This document shows, in pieces, positions 1-7,762 of a stretch of DNA of 45,031 bases. Source of the stretch: Planctomycetota bacterium (GTDB taxonomy: Bacteria; Planctomycetota; B15-G4; JADJEK01); assembly GCA_016213895.1 (NCBI GenBank), contig JACQZJ010000079.1, forward strand, positions 1 to 45,031, in the 5' to 3' direction. Within the stretch, counting starts at the first letter, position 1. Each line of letters starts with the position of its first letter. Position numbers and translations under genes: made by a program. The notes under the pieces were generated by a model. It made no database searches, was not told the origin of the DNA, and saw only the letters and a list, made by a program, of their open reading frames with translations.

Positions 1-76
1 CTGGTTCGCGCGACAGGCGCGCTGACCCGCTGGACGCGGCCTGCGCGCGCGCCGCGCGGCTGCTGGCCCGAATACC

Positions 77-238
77 TCACCACCAGTCCGCGCCTGGCCG
101 GCCCTCGTCGCCGATCTCGTCGTTGCACGTCGTCAGGAACTCCGCCGAGTTGACTTCCTCCTCGCGCCTCGATCTCGGCGACGAGGACTCGGCCAGGACA
201 GTCTGTCCCGCGGCCGTGTCCCGTCCGTGCGTGTCCAT
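77..238 (-). CDS. Small hypothetical protein (53 aa)
   Basis: A 53-codon frame starts at ATG (238-236) and ends in TGA (79-77), with an in-frame stop just upstream of the start. Support is codon bias only: about nine in ten third positions are G or C, while first and second positions are clearly lower, as in the other genes of this window. The protein is hydrophilic and acidic in its second half (EEEVNSAEFLTTCNDE) and ends in two tryptophans. A weak purine run (GAGAGAAG) lies directly before the ATG. It is divergent from murA. I recognise no family, and it could be a chance frame. Confidence 0.4.
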   Translation of the reverse strand: MDTHGRDTAAGQTVLAESSSPRSRREEEVNSAEFLTTCNDEIGDEGRPGADWW

Positions 239-296
239 CTTCTCTCGATCTCACGCCTTGCGTCGATACCCGCGCACCGGTGGTGAGATATCCGGG

Positions 297-302
297 CTAG
301 AA
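297..302 (+). promoter_or_regulatory. Possible -10 element upstream of murA
   Basis: TAGAAT lies 44 bases before the proposed murA start, inside the context CTAGAATCCGCC. Similar CTAGG.TTTCCGC strings precede the genes at 28178 and 39778. No good -35 box is visible at 16-18 bp, so the call is weak. Confidence 0.3.
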
Positions 303-346
303 TCCGCCCTGAACCCATTCCCTTCTCGCGACACACGAGGTGCATC

Positions 347-1609
347 CTGGACACCATCCTGGTCCGCGGCGGCAAGAGGCTCGAGGGGAGCGTCACGGCC
401 TCCGGTTCGAAGAACGCGACGCTGCCGCTCATGGCGGCTGCCTTGCTCACGGACGAGCCCCTCGTCCTGAGGCGCGTGCCGCACCTGCGCGACATCGCCA
501 CGCTGGCGGAGATCCTCGGCCAGCTCGGCGTGGAGGTGGCGCGCGACGGCGACACGCTCACCCTGCGCGTGGTCACTGAGGAGCCCGACACCGCGCCCTA
601 CGACCTGGTCGCGACCATGCGCGCCTCCATCTGCGTGCTCGGGCCGCTCTTGGCCAAGCGCGGCCGGGCGCGCGTTTCCATGCCCGGCGGCTGCGTCTTC
701 GGCGTGCGGCCCATCGATCTGCATGAGAAGGGCCTGAACCTGCTCGGCGCCGGGCTGAAGATCAACGGCGGCTACCTCGAGGGCAGGCCGGGCCGGCTGC
801 GCGGCGCCGAGGTCTACCTGGGATCGAGCTTCGGCTCGAGCGTGACTGGCACGGCGAACGTGCTCATGGGCGCCTCCCTCGCCGAGGGGCGCACCGTGAT
901 CGAGAACGCGGCGCTCGAGCCGGAGGTCGCCGATCTTGCCCGCTGCCTCAACGCCATGGGTGCGCGCATTTCGGGGATCGACTCCCACCGTCTGGTCATC
1001 GACGGCGTCGAGCGCCTGCACGGAACCGAGCACACCGTCATTCCCGACCGCATCGAGGTGGGCACGTACTTGGTCGCCGGCGCGATCACGGCCGGAGACG
1101 TGACGGTCTGCGAGGCGGAGCGCAGCCACCTCCTCGCGGTCATCGAGCGCCTGGAGATGGCGGGGGCGAAGGTCTCGGCCTCGGGCCGGGACATCCGCGT
1201 GATCGGGCCAGCGCGGCCCGAGGCGGTCGACGTGACGACCCTGCCCTTCCCCGGCTTCCCCACCGACCTGCAGGCCCAGTTCATGGCCCTGGCGTCCGTG
1301 GCGCGCGGCATCTCGGTGATCACCGAGAGGATCTACCCCGATCGCTTCATGCACCTGCCGGAGCTGGCGCGCCTGGGCGCCAGGGTGCGCAAGGAGGGGC
1401 CGCAGGCCATCGTGCAGGGCACGGAAACCCTGTCCGGGGCGCCGATCATGGCCTCGGACCTGCGCGCCTCGGCGGCGCTGGTGCTCGCGGGGCTGGTGGC
1501 GCAGGGAGAGACCCTGGTGCGGCGCGTCTACCACATCGACCGGGGGTACGAGCGCATCGACGAGAAGCTGCGCGCGCTCGGCGCCGACATCGAGCGCGGC
1601 CAGGAGTAG
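347..1609 (+). CDS. murA: UDP-N-acetylglucosamine 1-carboxyvinyltransferase (MurA)
   Basis: MurA transfers enolpyruvate from PEP to UDP-GlcNAc, the first committed cytoplasmic step of peptidoglycan synthesis. The 420-residue product has the family length. The N-terminal signature [13 protein letters not shown] and SGSKNA is followed by [14 protein letters not shown], with the catalytic cysteine at about residue 116; a Cys here is the fosfomycin-sensitive form. The first ATG (431) would remove the conserved first 28 residues. Reading upstream in frame reaches CTG at 347, giving MDTILVRGG, with GAGG at 337-340 six bases before it, so I chose CTG. No in-frame ATG or GTG lies between the SD and that codon. 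It stands alone before the ffh promoter. Confidence 0.93.
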   Translation: MDTILVRGGKRLEGSVTASGSKNATLPLMAAALLTDEPLVLRRVPHLRDIATLAEILGQLGVEVARDGDTLTLRVVTEEPDTAPYDLVATMRASICVLGPLLAKRGRARVSMPGGCVFGVRPIDLHEKGLNLLGAGLKINGGYLEGRPGRLRGAEVYLGSSFGSSVTGTANVLMGASLAEGRTVIENAALEPEVADLARCLNAMGARISGIDSHRLVIDGVERLHGTEHTVIPDRIEVGTYLVAGAITAGDVTVCEAERSHLLAVIERLEMAGAKVSASGRDIRVIGPARPEAVDVTTLPFPGFPTDLQAQFMALASVARGISVITERIYPDRFMHLPELARLGARVRKEGPQAIVQGTETLSGAPIMASDLRASAALVLAGLVAQGETLVRRVYHIDRGYERIDEKLRALGADIERGQE

Positions 1610-1620
1610 GCGCAGGGCGC

Positions 1621-1649
1621 TTGTCTCCGTGCGCGGCATCTGATATAAA
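1621..1649 (+). promoter_or_regulatory. Sigma70-type promoter for the ffh operon
   Basis: TTGTCT (1621-1626), a 17-bp spacer and TATAAA (1644-1649). This leaves a leader of roughly 70 bases before the ffh ATG and lies just after the murA stop. Confidence 0.6.
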
Positions 1650-1723
1650 ACCCGATTCGTCCGGGTACCCCGGGTCGGGCGGCGGCGGCGCCTCCCGCCC
1701 GCATTCGAGCTGCGCAGAGCAGG

Positions 1724-3172
1724 ATGTTCGATTCGATCAGCCAGAGCCTTCAATCCGTGTTCGCCCGCCTGGGCAAGGGGGGGCGCCTCACGGAGAAGAA
1801 CATCCAGGAGGGCCTGCGGGAGATCCGCCAGGCCCTGCTCGAGGCGGACGTCAACTTCAAGGTGGCCAAGGACCTGATCGCGAGCGTGACGGAACGGGCG
1901 GTGGGGGAGAAGGTCATCGAGTCGATCCGTCCCGCCCAGCAGATCGTCAAGATCTTCCACGACGTGCTGACGGAAGCCATGGAGGGGGGCGGTCCCCTCC
2001 CGTTCGCCGCGCATCCGCCGACCGTCGTCATGCTCGCCGGCCTGCAAGGCTCGGGCAAGACGACCACCGCCGGCAAGCTCGCCCACCTGCTGCGGCGCAA
2101 GGGGCGCAACCCCCTGCTCGTCGCGGCCGACCTGCAGCGGCCGGGCGCCGTGGACCAGCTCAGGATCCTGGGCGAGAAGGTGGGGGTGCCGGTGTACAAC
2201 CCGCCGCGCCTCACGCCGCCGGAGGTGTGCCAGAGCGCGGTGCCGCACGCGCGCGCCAGCGGCCGGGACGTGGTCATCCTCGACACCGCCGGCCGCCTGC
2301 ACATCGACGAGCCCCTGATGGCCGAGCTGGCCGAGGTCAAGAAGCGCGCCGCGCCGCACCATGTCTACTTCGTGTGCGACGCCATGACCGGCCAGGACGC
2401 CGTGAACTCCGCCAAGACGTTCCACGAGCGCCTCGGCCTGGACGGCGTCATCCTCACCAAGCTGGACGGCGACACGCGCGGCGGCGCGGCGATCTCCATC
2501 CGCCAGGTGACCGGCGCCCCGATCCGCTACGTCGGCGTGGGCGAGAAGCTGGAGAACCTGGAGGAGTTCCACGCGGAGCGGCTGGCCTCGCGCATCCTCG
2601 GCATGGGCGACGTGGTCTCCCTGGTCGAGAAGGCGCAGGACGTCATCGACCAGGACGCCGCCGAGCGGCAGGTCGAGAAGCTGCTGAACGACGAGTTCAC
2701 TCTCGAGGACTTCCTCTACCAGCTGCGCGCCACCAAGAAGCTCGGGCCGCTGAAGGACGTGCTCGGGATGCTGCCCGGCATGGGGGCGCAGCTCAAGGAC
2801 ATGAACATCGACGAGAAGGCGCTGGACCACGTCGAGGCGATGGTCTGCTCGATGACCCCCGAGGAGCGCCTCAGGCCGGACGTGCTGAACGGCGCCAGGC
2901 GGCGGCGCATCGCGCGCGGCAGCGGCACCAGCGTCGAGCAGGTCAACCATCTGGTGCGGCAGTTCAGCGGCATGCGGCAGATGATGAAGCAGATGAAATC
3001 CGGCGGGCTGCTCGGCCGCTTGGCTGGCAAGATGCTGCCGGGCGGCGGGGCCGGTCTCGCGCGGCACAAGGCGGCGGCTGTCGCCGGGCTGCGCTCCAAG
3101 GGCAAGCTGGTCGACAGGAGCCGGCGCAAGCAGGAGCGCAGCCGCAGAAAGGCAAACCGGAGGCGGCGCTAG
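1724..3172 (+). CDS. ffh: Signal recognition particle GTPase Ffh (SRP54)
   Basis: Ffh binds 4.5S RNA and signal sequences of nascent membrane proteins and targets ribosomes to FtsY at the membrane. At 482 residues it has an N domain (about 1-90), a G domain with the P-loop GLQGSGKTTTAGK (about 106-118), DTAGR and TKLDGDTRGGA motifs, and a methionine-rich M domain (about 330-450) that includes MRQMMKQMKSGG. The last 35 residues are a basic Lys/Arg tail, longer than usual. The gene heads a run with rpsP and three further genes, the classic ffh-rpsP linkage. The ATG is preceded by AGAGCAGG with almost no spacing, a poor SD. Confidence 0.96.
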   Translation: MFDSISQSLQSVFARLGKGGRLTEKNIQEGLREIRQALLEADVNFKVAKDLIASVTERAVGEKVIESIRPAQQIVKIFHDVLTEAMEGGGPLPFAAHPPTVVMLAGLQGSGKTTTAGKLAHLLRRKGRNPLLVAADLQRPGAVDQLRILGEKVGVPVYNPPRLTPPEVCQSAVPHARASGRDVVILDTAGRLHIDEPLMAELAEVKKRAAPHHVYFVCDAMTGQDAVNSAKTFHERLGLDGVILTKLDGDTRGGAAISIRQVTGAPIRYVGVGEKLENLEEFHAERLASRILGMGDVVSLVEKAQDVIDQDAAERQVEKLLNDEFTLEDFLYQLRATKKLGPLKDVLGMLPGMGAQLKDMNIDEKALDHVEAMVCSMTPEERLRPDVLNGARRRRIARGSGTSVEQVNHLVRQFSGMRQMMKQMKSGGLLGRLAGKMLPGGGAGLARHKAAAVAGLRSKGKLVDRSRRKQERSRRKANRRRR

Positions 3173-3225
3173 CGCCGCCCCAGCACCTGTTTCTTCGCAG
3201 CAAGGACAAGGTAAGGAGATCCCCA

Positions 3226-3537
3226 GTGGGAGTTCGCATTCGCCTGAAGAGGCTGGGCCGAAAGAATCGTCCGTTCTGGCGCATCTGCGTGTTCGACTCG
3301 CGCACGCGGCGCGACGGCCGGTCCATCGAGGACATCGGCTTCTACGACACGCTCGCCAAGGACCCCGCCAAGGAGATGCGGGTCGACGCCGAGCGCGCGC
3401 GGCACTGGCTCGGGAAGGGAGCCAAGCCGTCGGACATCGTCAAGCAGATCTTGAAGAGAGCCGGAGTGACGAGCGGCGCGGCCAGGGCGCAAGCCGCCGC
3501 GCCCGCGGCCGGCGCGGAGAGCGAGACCGCCTCATGA
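3226..3537 (+). CDS. rpsP: 30S ribosomal protein S16
   Basis: S16 is a small-subunit assembly protein. The 103-residue frame starts at GTG 3226, seven bases after AAGGAG (3213-3218), and opens with VRIRLKRLGRKNRPFWRI, the S16 signature. IEDIGFYD and the WLGKGAKPSD segment follow. About 20 C-terminal residues are an Ala-rich extension. It is 53 bases downstream of ffh. The usual followers rimM, trmD and rplS are not here. The next gene overlaps its stop by four bases. Confidence 0.95.
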   Translation: MGVRIRLKRLGRKNRPFWRICVFDSRTRRDGRSIEDIGFYDTLAKDPAKEMRVDAERARHWLGKGAKPSDIVKQILKRAGVTSGAARAQAAAPAAGAESETAS

Positions 3538-4157
3538 CGGCGAAGCCTCGCGACCTTGCACCGGGGGCGCAGAAGAAGCTCAAGGGCCTGCTCGACCGGG
3601 CGGAGCGCGAGCACGGCAAGCTGCGCATCCTGAAGGACGCGCCCGCCCTGGAGCAGGCGCTGTTCCTGATCCTGCGCGAGGGGAACGACTTCCGCAAGGC
3701 GGCGAAGGCGCTCAAGATCCTGGAGAGGGAATACGTCGAGTGGAACGAGCTGCGCGTGGCCACGCCCAAGGAGATCGTCGCGGTTCTCAAGGACTGCGGC
3801 CTGGCCAGCCTCGACGACAAGATCTCGCGCATCCTCGCGCTCCTCGCCCGGCTCTTCTATGACTTCCACAAGAAGGACCTGGAGTTCGTCGCCATCTTCG
3901 AGGGGCCGCAGCGCGAGCGCATCATGAAGGCGCTCGACCCTCTCGGCGACCACATCCGCTACGTCCTGCTGCAGCTCTTCGAGGACCGCTCCATGGAGCC
4001 GAACGGGCTGGTCGTGTCCATGGACGTGATGAACAAGGTGCACCGCCTCGGCCTGGCCAGGAAGACGGCCAGCCCGAACGTGGCGAAGAAGATCCTCGAG
4101 AAGCTGGTGGACAAGGCGGACTACTGCCGCTTCCACTACTTCATCCACCGCGTCTGA
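3534..4157 (+). CDS. Endonuclease III-like (HhH-GPD fold) protein, probably non-catalytic
   Basis: This 207-residue cytoplasmic protein matches the layout of endonuclease III: an N-terminal helical part, ATPKEIVAVLKDCGL (compare the family's ..EEIA.LI...G.), the hairpin position LDPLGDHIRYVLLQL (compare LPGVGRKTA..), VVSMDVMNKVHRLGL (compare PVDTHV.RV..RLGL) and a final FHYFIHRV (compare the H..LI.HGR region). On this alignment the catalytic Lys of the hairpin is His, the catalytic Asp of VDTH is Ser, and the four C-terminal Fe-S cysteines are missing. The fold is therefore plausible but glycosylase/lyase activity is not. The role is unknown; a DNA- or RNA-binding function is inference. It overlaps rpsP by ATGA and is followed by maf. 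Confidence 0.6.
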   Translation: MTAKPRDLAPGAQKKLKGLLDRAEREHGKLRILKDAPALEQALFLILREGNDFRKAAKALKILEREYVEWNELRVATPKEIVAVLKDCGLASLDDKISRILALLARLFYDFHKKDLEFVAIFEGPQRERIMKALDPLGDHIRYVLLQLFEDRSMEPNGLVVSMDVMNKVHRLGLARKTASPNVAKKILEKLVDKADYCRFHYFIHRV

Positions 4158-4165
4158 GGACGCGC

Positions 4166-4780
4166 ATGCCGCTGGTCCCGCTCCTCTCGCCGCTGGTGCT
4201 CGCCTCCGCCTCGCCGCGCCGCCGGTGCATCCTGTCCGACCGCGGCTACCAGTTCGAAGTGCGGCCGGCGGAGGTCGACGAGCGCCCGGAGAACGGCGCG
4301 TCTCCGGCGACGGCGGCGCGCGAGATCGCACTGCGCAAGGCGCTGGCCGTGGCGCGGGGCGTGCGCGCGGGCACGGTGATCGGGGCCGACACCATCGTCG
4401 TGGGCGCGGACGGGACGCTGCTCGGCAAGCCTCGGGACGCGGCCGAGGCGCGGGCGATCCTGCGGTCGCTTGCCGGCACCACGCACCGCGTGATCACCGG
4501 CGTGGCCCTGGTGCACCGGCCGAGCGGGGTCGCCGCCGTGGAGCACGAGACCACGCGCGTGACCATGCGGCGCATGGACGAGCAGGAGATCGAGGCGTAC
4601 GTGGCGAGCGGCGAGAGCTTCGGCAAGGCGGGCGCGTACGCCATCCAGGAGCACGGCGACCGCTTCGTCACGCGGCTCGACGGGGACTACGACAACGTCG
4701 TGGGCTTCCCGGCGGCGCGCTTCGCGGCCATGCTCGCGCGCCTCGAGCTGGCCCTGGGCGCGCGCGGGGGGGAACGATGA
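4166..4780 (+). CDS. maf: Maf-family nucleotide pyrophosphatase
   Basis: Maf proteins hydrolyse non-canonical or excess nucleoside triphosphates (dTTP/UTP or m7GTP types) to the monophosphate and PPi. This 204-residue protein has LASASPRRR near the N terminus, RPAEVDE, the catalytic GADTIVV and LGKPRDAAEA, and the C-terminal GDYDNVVGFP. ATG 4166 follows GAGG with short spacing and lies nine bases after the preceding gene. The downstream DUF192 gene starts inside its stop codon. Confidence 0.93.
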   Translation: MPLVPLLSPLVLASASPRRRCILSDRGYQFEVRPAEVDERPENGASPATAAREIALRKALAVARGVRAGTVIGADTIVVGADGTLLGKPRDAAEARAILRSLAGTTHRVITGVALVHRPSGVAAVEHETTRVTMRRMDEQEIEAYVASGESFGKAGAYAIQEHGDRFVTRLDGDYDNVVGFPAARFAAMLARLELALGARGGER

Positions 4781-5352
4781 GCGCCGCGGCGCGCGTGCTC
4801 TGCGCGCTTCTCGCGCTCGCCGCCGGCGCGTGCAGCGGGGGCTCCGGCGCGGGCGCGGGGCAGGCCGGCGCGCCGCCCGGGGACTATCCCGCCGACCTGC
4901 CGCGGCCCGCCTACCGCGGCGCCGTCATCGAGGTCTCCGGGCTGAACGTCACGGTCGAGATCGCGGACACAGAGGAGCGGCGCCGGTACGGGCTGATGTT
5001 CGTGTCCGAGCTGGGGGACGATCGCGGCATGCTGTTCGTCTACCCGCAAGCGCGCGCTCTCGGCTTCTGGATGCGCAACACGAGGATCCCGCTCGACATC
5101 GCCTTCCTCGGAGAGCAGGGCGGGGAGCTCCGCATCATCAACATTCGCGCTGGCATGGAGCCGTACCGCGAGTCTCCCAGCTACAAGTCCTTGTGGAGCT
5201 GCCGCTTCGCCCTCGAGCTGCCGGGCGGCTGGTTCGCGCGCCACGGCGGCGCCGCGGGCGACCGCGTCGCCGTTCCCGAGGAGATCCTGAAGCTCGCGGC
5301 CGAGCCGGATCAACCCTTCTCGGGGAACATCCCGCGCCTGCTCAAGCCCTGA
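4777..5352 (+). CDS. DUF192 family lipoprotein
   Basis: A 191-residue protein with a hydrophobic signal ending in the lipobox-like LAAGAC (Cys 19), a Gly/Ala linker, then a DUF192 domain from about residue 45: EERRRYGLMFV..., GMLFVYPQAR, FWMRNTRIPLDIAFL and the C-terminal ALELPGGWFARHG. DUF192 proteins are small beta-barrel proteins of unknown biochemical role, often exported. The start ATG overlaps the maf stop (ATGA at 4777-4780), so it is the last gene of the ffh operon. Position -3 of the lipobox is Ala rather than Leu, so lipidation is likely but not certain. Confidence 0.85.
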   Translation: MSAAARVLCALLALAAGACSGGSGAGAGQAGAPPGDYPADLPRPAYRGAVIEVSGLNVTVEIADTEERRRYGLMFVSELGDDRGMLFVYPQARALGFWMRNTRIPLDIAFLGEQGGELRIINIRAGMEPYRESPSYKSLWSCRFALELPGGWFARHGGAAGDRVAVPEEILKLAAEPDQPFSGNIPRLLKP

Positions 5353-5359
5353 CGCCGAA

Positions 5360-5488
5360 CCGCGGCGATCAGCCGCGAATGCCCCGTCCCCGGGGGTCGC
5401 GAGCACCTCGGCGTTGGGCTGTGGACCCCGCGCGCGGCCGTCCCGAAGACCGCGGCGATCAGCCGCGAATCCCCCGTCCTCGGGGGTC
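5360..5488 (+). repeat. Two 39-bp double-hairpin repeats, 90 bp apart
   Basis: Copies at 5360-5398 and 5450-5488 differ at only two or three bases. Each folds as two successive stem-loops: CGCGGC-GATCA-GCCGCG, then a C-rich/G-rich hairpin (CCCCCG-TCCT-CGGGGG in copy 2). They fill the gap between the DUF192 stop and the rpmE promoter. They may act as a terminator without a T tract or be a REP-like dispersed element. Confidence 0.7.
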
Positions 5489-5524
5489 CGCCGGCTGCAT
5501 CGCCGAGCAATACCATCTGATGAT

Positions 5525-5552
5525 TTGCGCCGTCCCAGAAAGGCGCTAAACT
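5525..5552 (+). promoter_or_regulatory. Promoter for rpmE-prfA
   Basis: TTGCGC (5525-5530), a 16-bp spacer and TAAACT (5547-5552). The leader would be about 80 bases before the rpmE ATG. A second possible -10, TACCAT, lies at 5511-5516 within an 11-mer also found upstream of ssb. Confidence 0.5.
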
Positions 5553-5636
5553 GTGCGTTTTTCCGTCTGGAGTCGATCGCAGCATCGAACCGAGGGACTG
5601 GTTCGACCGTTGCGGGATCCTGGTGGGAGTCGCCCG

Positions 5637-5849
5637 ATGAAATCCGGCATCCATCCTAATTATGTGCGTTGCGAGGTCACGTGCGGCTGCGGTGCCAAGT
5701 TCGTGACCCGCTCGACGGTTCCGAAGATCAACATCGAGATCTGCTCATCCTGCCATCCCTTCTACACGGGCAAGCAGAAGTTCGTGGACACCGCGGGACG
5801 CATCGAGAAGTTCCGCAGGAAGTACGGCGAACGCAAGAGCGCGATGTAG
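5637..5849 (+). CDS. rpmE: 50S ribosomal protein L31, zinc-binding type
   Basis: A 70-residue protein beginning MKSGIHPNY. Cysteines at 16, 18, 35 and 38 (CGC ... CSSC) form the zinc site of the C+ form, followed by [20 protein letters not shown], the L31 signature. I chose ATG 5637, eight bases after GGGAG, because the 28 residues encoded upstream in frame do not match the family. It sits 15 bases before prfA, a common pairing. Confidence 0.96.
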   Translation: MKSGIHPNYVRCEVTCGCGAKFVTRSTVPKINIEICSSCHPFYTGKQKFVDTAGRIEKFRRKYGERKSAM

Positions 5850-5864
5850 ACGCAAGGGTCCCGC

Positions 5865-6929
5865 ATGCTCGACAAGCTGCAGAAGCTCTGCGCCCGGTAC
5901 GACGAGATCGAGGGGCTCCTGGCGAATCCCGAGGTCTGCGCCGACCCGCAGAAGTCCCGCCCTCTCATGCGCGAGCGCGGCAAGCTGCAGAAGACCGTCG
6001 AGAAGTTCCGCGAGTACGAACGCGTGCTGCGCCAGAAGGAGGAGGCGCGGGAGCTGGTCCAGGCCGGGGGGGAAGCGGACCTGGTGGAGCTGGCGCGCGG
6101 GGAGGTGCGCGCGCTGGAGGAGCGCGAGACCGTCCTGTTCGAGGAGATGCGCCTCCTGCTGGTGGACACGGACGCGAACGCGGCGAAGGACGTCATCGTC
6201 GAGATCCGCGGCGGCGTGGGCGGCGACGAGGCCACGCTCTTCGCGGCGGACCTGTTCCGCATGTACGCGCGCTGGGCGGAGCGCGGCAGGTTCAAGGTCG
6301 AGGTTCTCTCGTCGAGCCCGTCCGAGGCGGGCGGCCTCAAGGAGATCATCTTCGCGGTGGCCGGGGCCGGCGCCTACGAGCGGCTGCGCTACGAGAGCGG
6401 CGGGCACCGGGTGCAGCGCGTGCCCGAGACCGAGTCGCAGGGCCGCGTGCACACCTCCTTGGCGACGGTCGCGGTCCTGCCCGAGGTCGAGGACATCGAG
6501 ATCGACCTGCGGGACGAAGACATCAGGCTGGACACGTTCCGCGCCGGCGGACCGGGCGGGCAGAACGTCAACAAGACGTCCTCCGCCGTGCGCCTGACGC
6601 ACGAGCCGACCGGGCTCGTCGTCATCTGCCAGGACGAGTCCTCGCAGCACAAGAACCGCGCCAAGGCGATGCGCGTGCTGCGCGCCAAGCTCTTCGACCT
6701 GGAGGAGGAGAAGCGGCGCAGCGAGCGCGACCGCACGCGCAAGTCCCAGGTCGGTTCGGGCGACCGCAGCGAGCGCATCCGCACCTACAACTACCCGCAG
6801 AACCGGGTGACCGATCACCGGCTCAAGGAGAACTACAACCTGGAGCGCGTCATCGACGGCGATCTGGACGCGCTGCTCGGCGACTTGAAGCGCCTGGACA
6901 TCGAGGAACGACTCAAGGCGCTGCTTTGA
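5865..6929 (+). CDS. prfA: Peptide chain release factor 1
   Basis: RF1 reads UAA/UAG and triggers peptidyl-tRNA hydrolysis. At 354 residues it is full length, with the GGQ loop in RAGGPGGQNVNKTSSAVR (Gln 233) and the codon-reading loop near 187 in RVPETESQGR. The tripeptide is PET, a PxT form, which marks it as RF1 rather than RF2 (SPF). The GGQ glutamine is the substrate of PrmC, encoded two genes downstream. Start ATG 5865 follows AAGGG. Confidence 0.95.
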   Translation: MLDKLQKLCARYDEIEGLLANPEVCADPQKSRPLMRERGKLQKTVEKFREYERVLRQKEEARELVQAGGEADLVELARGEVRALEERETVLFEEMRLLLVDTDANAAKDVIVEIRGGVGGDEATLFAADLFRMYARWAERGRFKVEVLSSSPSEAGGLKEIIFAVAGAGAYERLRYESGGHRVQRVPETESQGRVHTSLATVAVLPEVEDIEIDLRDEDIRLDTFRAGGPGGQNVNKTSSAVRLTHEPTGLVVICQDESSQHKNRAKAMRVLRAKLFDLEEEKRRSERDRTRKSQVGSGDRSERIRTYNYPQNRVTDHRLKENYNLERVIDGDLDALLGDLKRLDIEERLKALL

Positions 6930-6969
6930 ACCGAACCAACCGCTCCGTCCGTTTCCGCAGGAGGTCTCG

Positions 6970-7748
6970 ATGGACAATGAACGGCTCGACGAGGTGAAGG
7001 ACCAGCCCGTGGAGGCTCCTGGGCCGGAGGGCGCCGCGCCTCCGGTCGACGCCGCGGGCGAGGCGCCGCCGTACGCGCCGCCCGAGCCGCTTCCGCCGCC
7101 GCCGCAGGCTGCGCCCGCGGGCGCCAAGGCGTTCCCGCAGCTGTTCCGCTTCCTCTGGGGGGGCATCATCGTCCTGGTCGGCGCCTGTCTGCCCTTCGGC
7201 GGGTCGGTCGTCGCGACCATGTACGGCGGGGAGACGCGGGCTCAAAAGAACGAGCAGCCGGCGCCTTCGAAAGAGGCCATTCTCGAGGGGCTGAACAACG
7301 TGGAGAACGCCCCGGCGCCGGTCGAGCCGGCGCCCGCGGCCGAGCCGGCGCCCGCGGCCGAGCCGGCGCCCGCGGCCAAGGCCGGCGTCGCCCACGGCTA
7401 CGAGACGTTCACCGGCGCCCTGTTCCTGCTCTTCGGGCTCATGCTCATCAGCCAGATGCGCACGGCTATCGCCGAGCGCAAGGTCGCCCTGGGCGCGGTG
7501 CTGCTCATGTTCCTGCCCGCGGGCTGGGCCTGGTTCAAGTTCATCGTGGTGGCCAACCACCTCGAGGACTTCAGCTACGCCATGATGTGGAAGGCCGAGG
7601 TCATGGAGAAGCTGACGCTGCACGTCGGCTCGGGGTTCCTCCTCGTCCTGATCGGCTCGTCCTGGGTGGTGGCGAACGTCCTGATCACGTTCGGGCGCGC
7701 CCTGAGCGGAGCCGGGCCGCGGCGCGCGGCCGCCAGCGCCGCCGTTGA
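6970..7748 (+). CDS. Integral membrane protein of unknown function (3' end uncertain)
   Basis: ATG 6970 follows GCAGGAGG. The product has a Pro/Ala-rich acidic N terminus (about 1-55), a first membrane helix (FLWGGIIVLVGACLPFGG), a linker containing three copies of EPAPAA, then about three more helices (FTGALFLLFGLMLI; VALGAVLLMFLPAGWAW; VGSGFLLVLIGSSWVVANVL). I recognise no family. The frame has no stop where expected and stays open to 8751, through all of prmC. A TGA at 7746-7748, just before the prmC SD, is in another frame and is the likely true end if a one-base indel lies near 7690-7745. It sits between prfA and prmC, an unusual position. Confidence 0.6.
7324..7377 (+). repeat. Three perfect 18-bp tandem repeats encoding EPAPAA
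   Basis: GAGCCGGCGCCCGCGGCC is repeated three times without change (7324-7341, 7342-7359, 7360-7377). It encodes a flexible Pro/Ala linker between membrane helices. Copy number is likely to vary by slippage. Confidence 0.95.
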
Positions 7749-7749
7749 G

Positions 7750-7754
7750 AGGAG
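7750..7754 (+). promoter_or_regulatory. Ribosome binding site fixing the prmC start
   Basis: AGGAG at 7750-7754 is eight bases before CTG 7763, in phase with prmC. An in-frame TTG at 7745 has no SD in front of it. Confidence 0.6.
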
Positions 7755-7762
7755 AGCGCACG

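Noticed and set aside
340-342. GTG as the murA start
   Set aside because: It is out of frame with the conserved MurA N terminus unless the sequence has an indel.
251-3067. Long open frame on the minus strand across murA and ffh
   Set aside because: It is the antisense of two clear genes. Its product is Arg/Ala/His/Leu-rich with no family signature, a typical result of very high GC.
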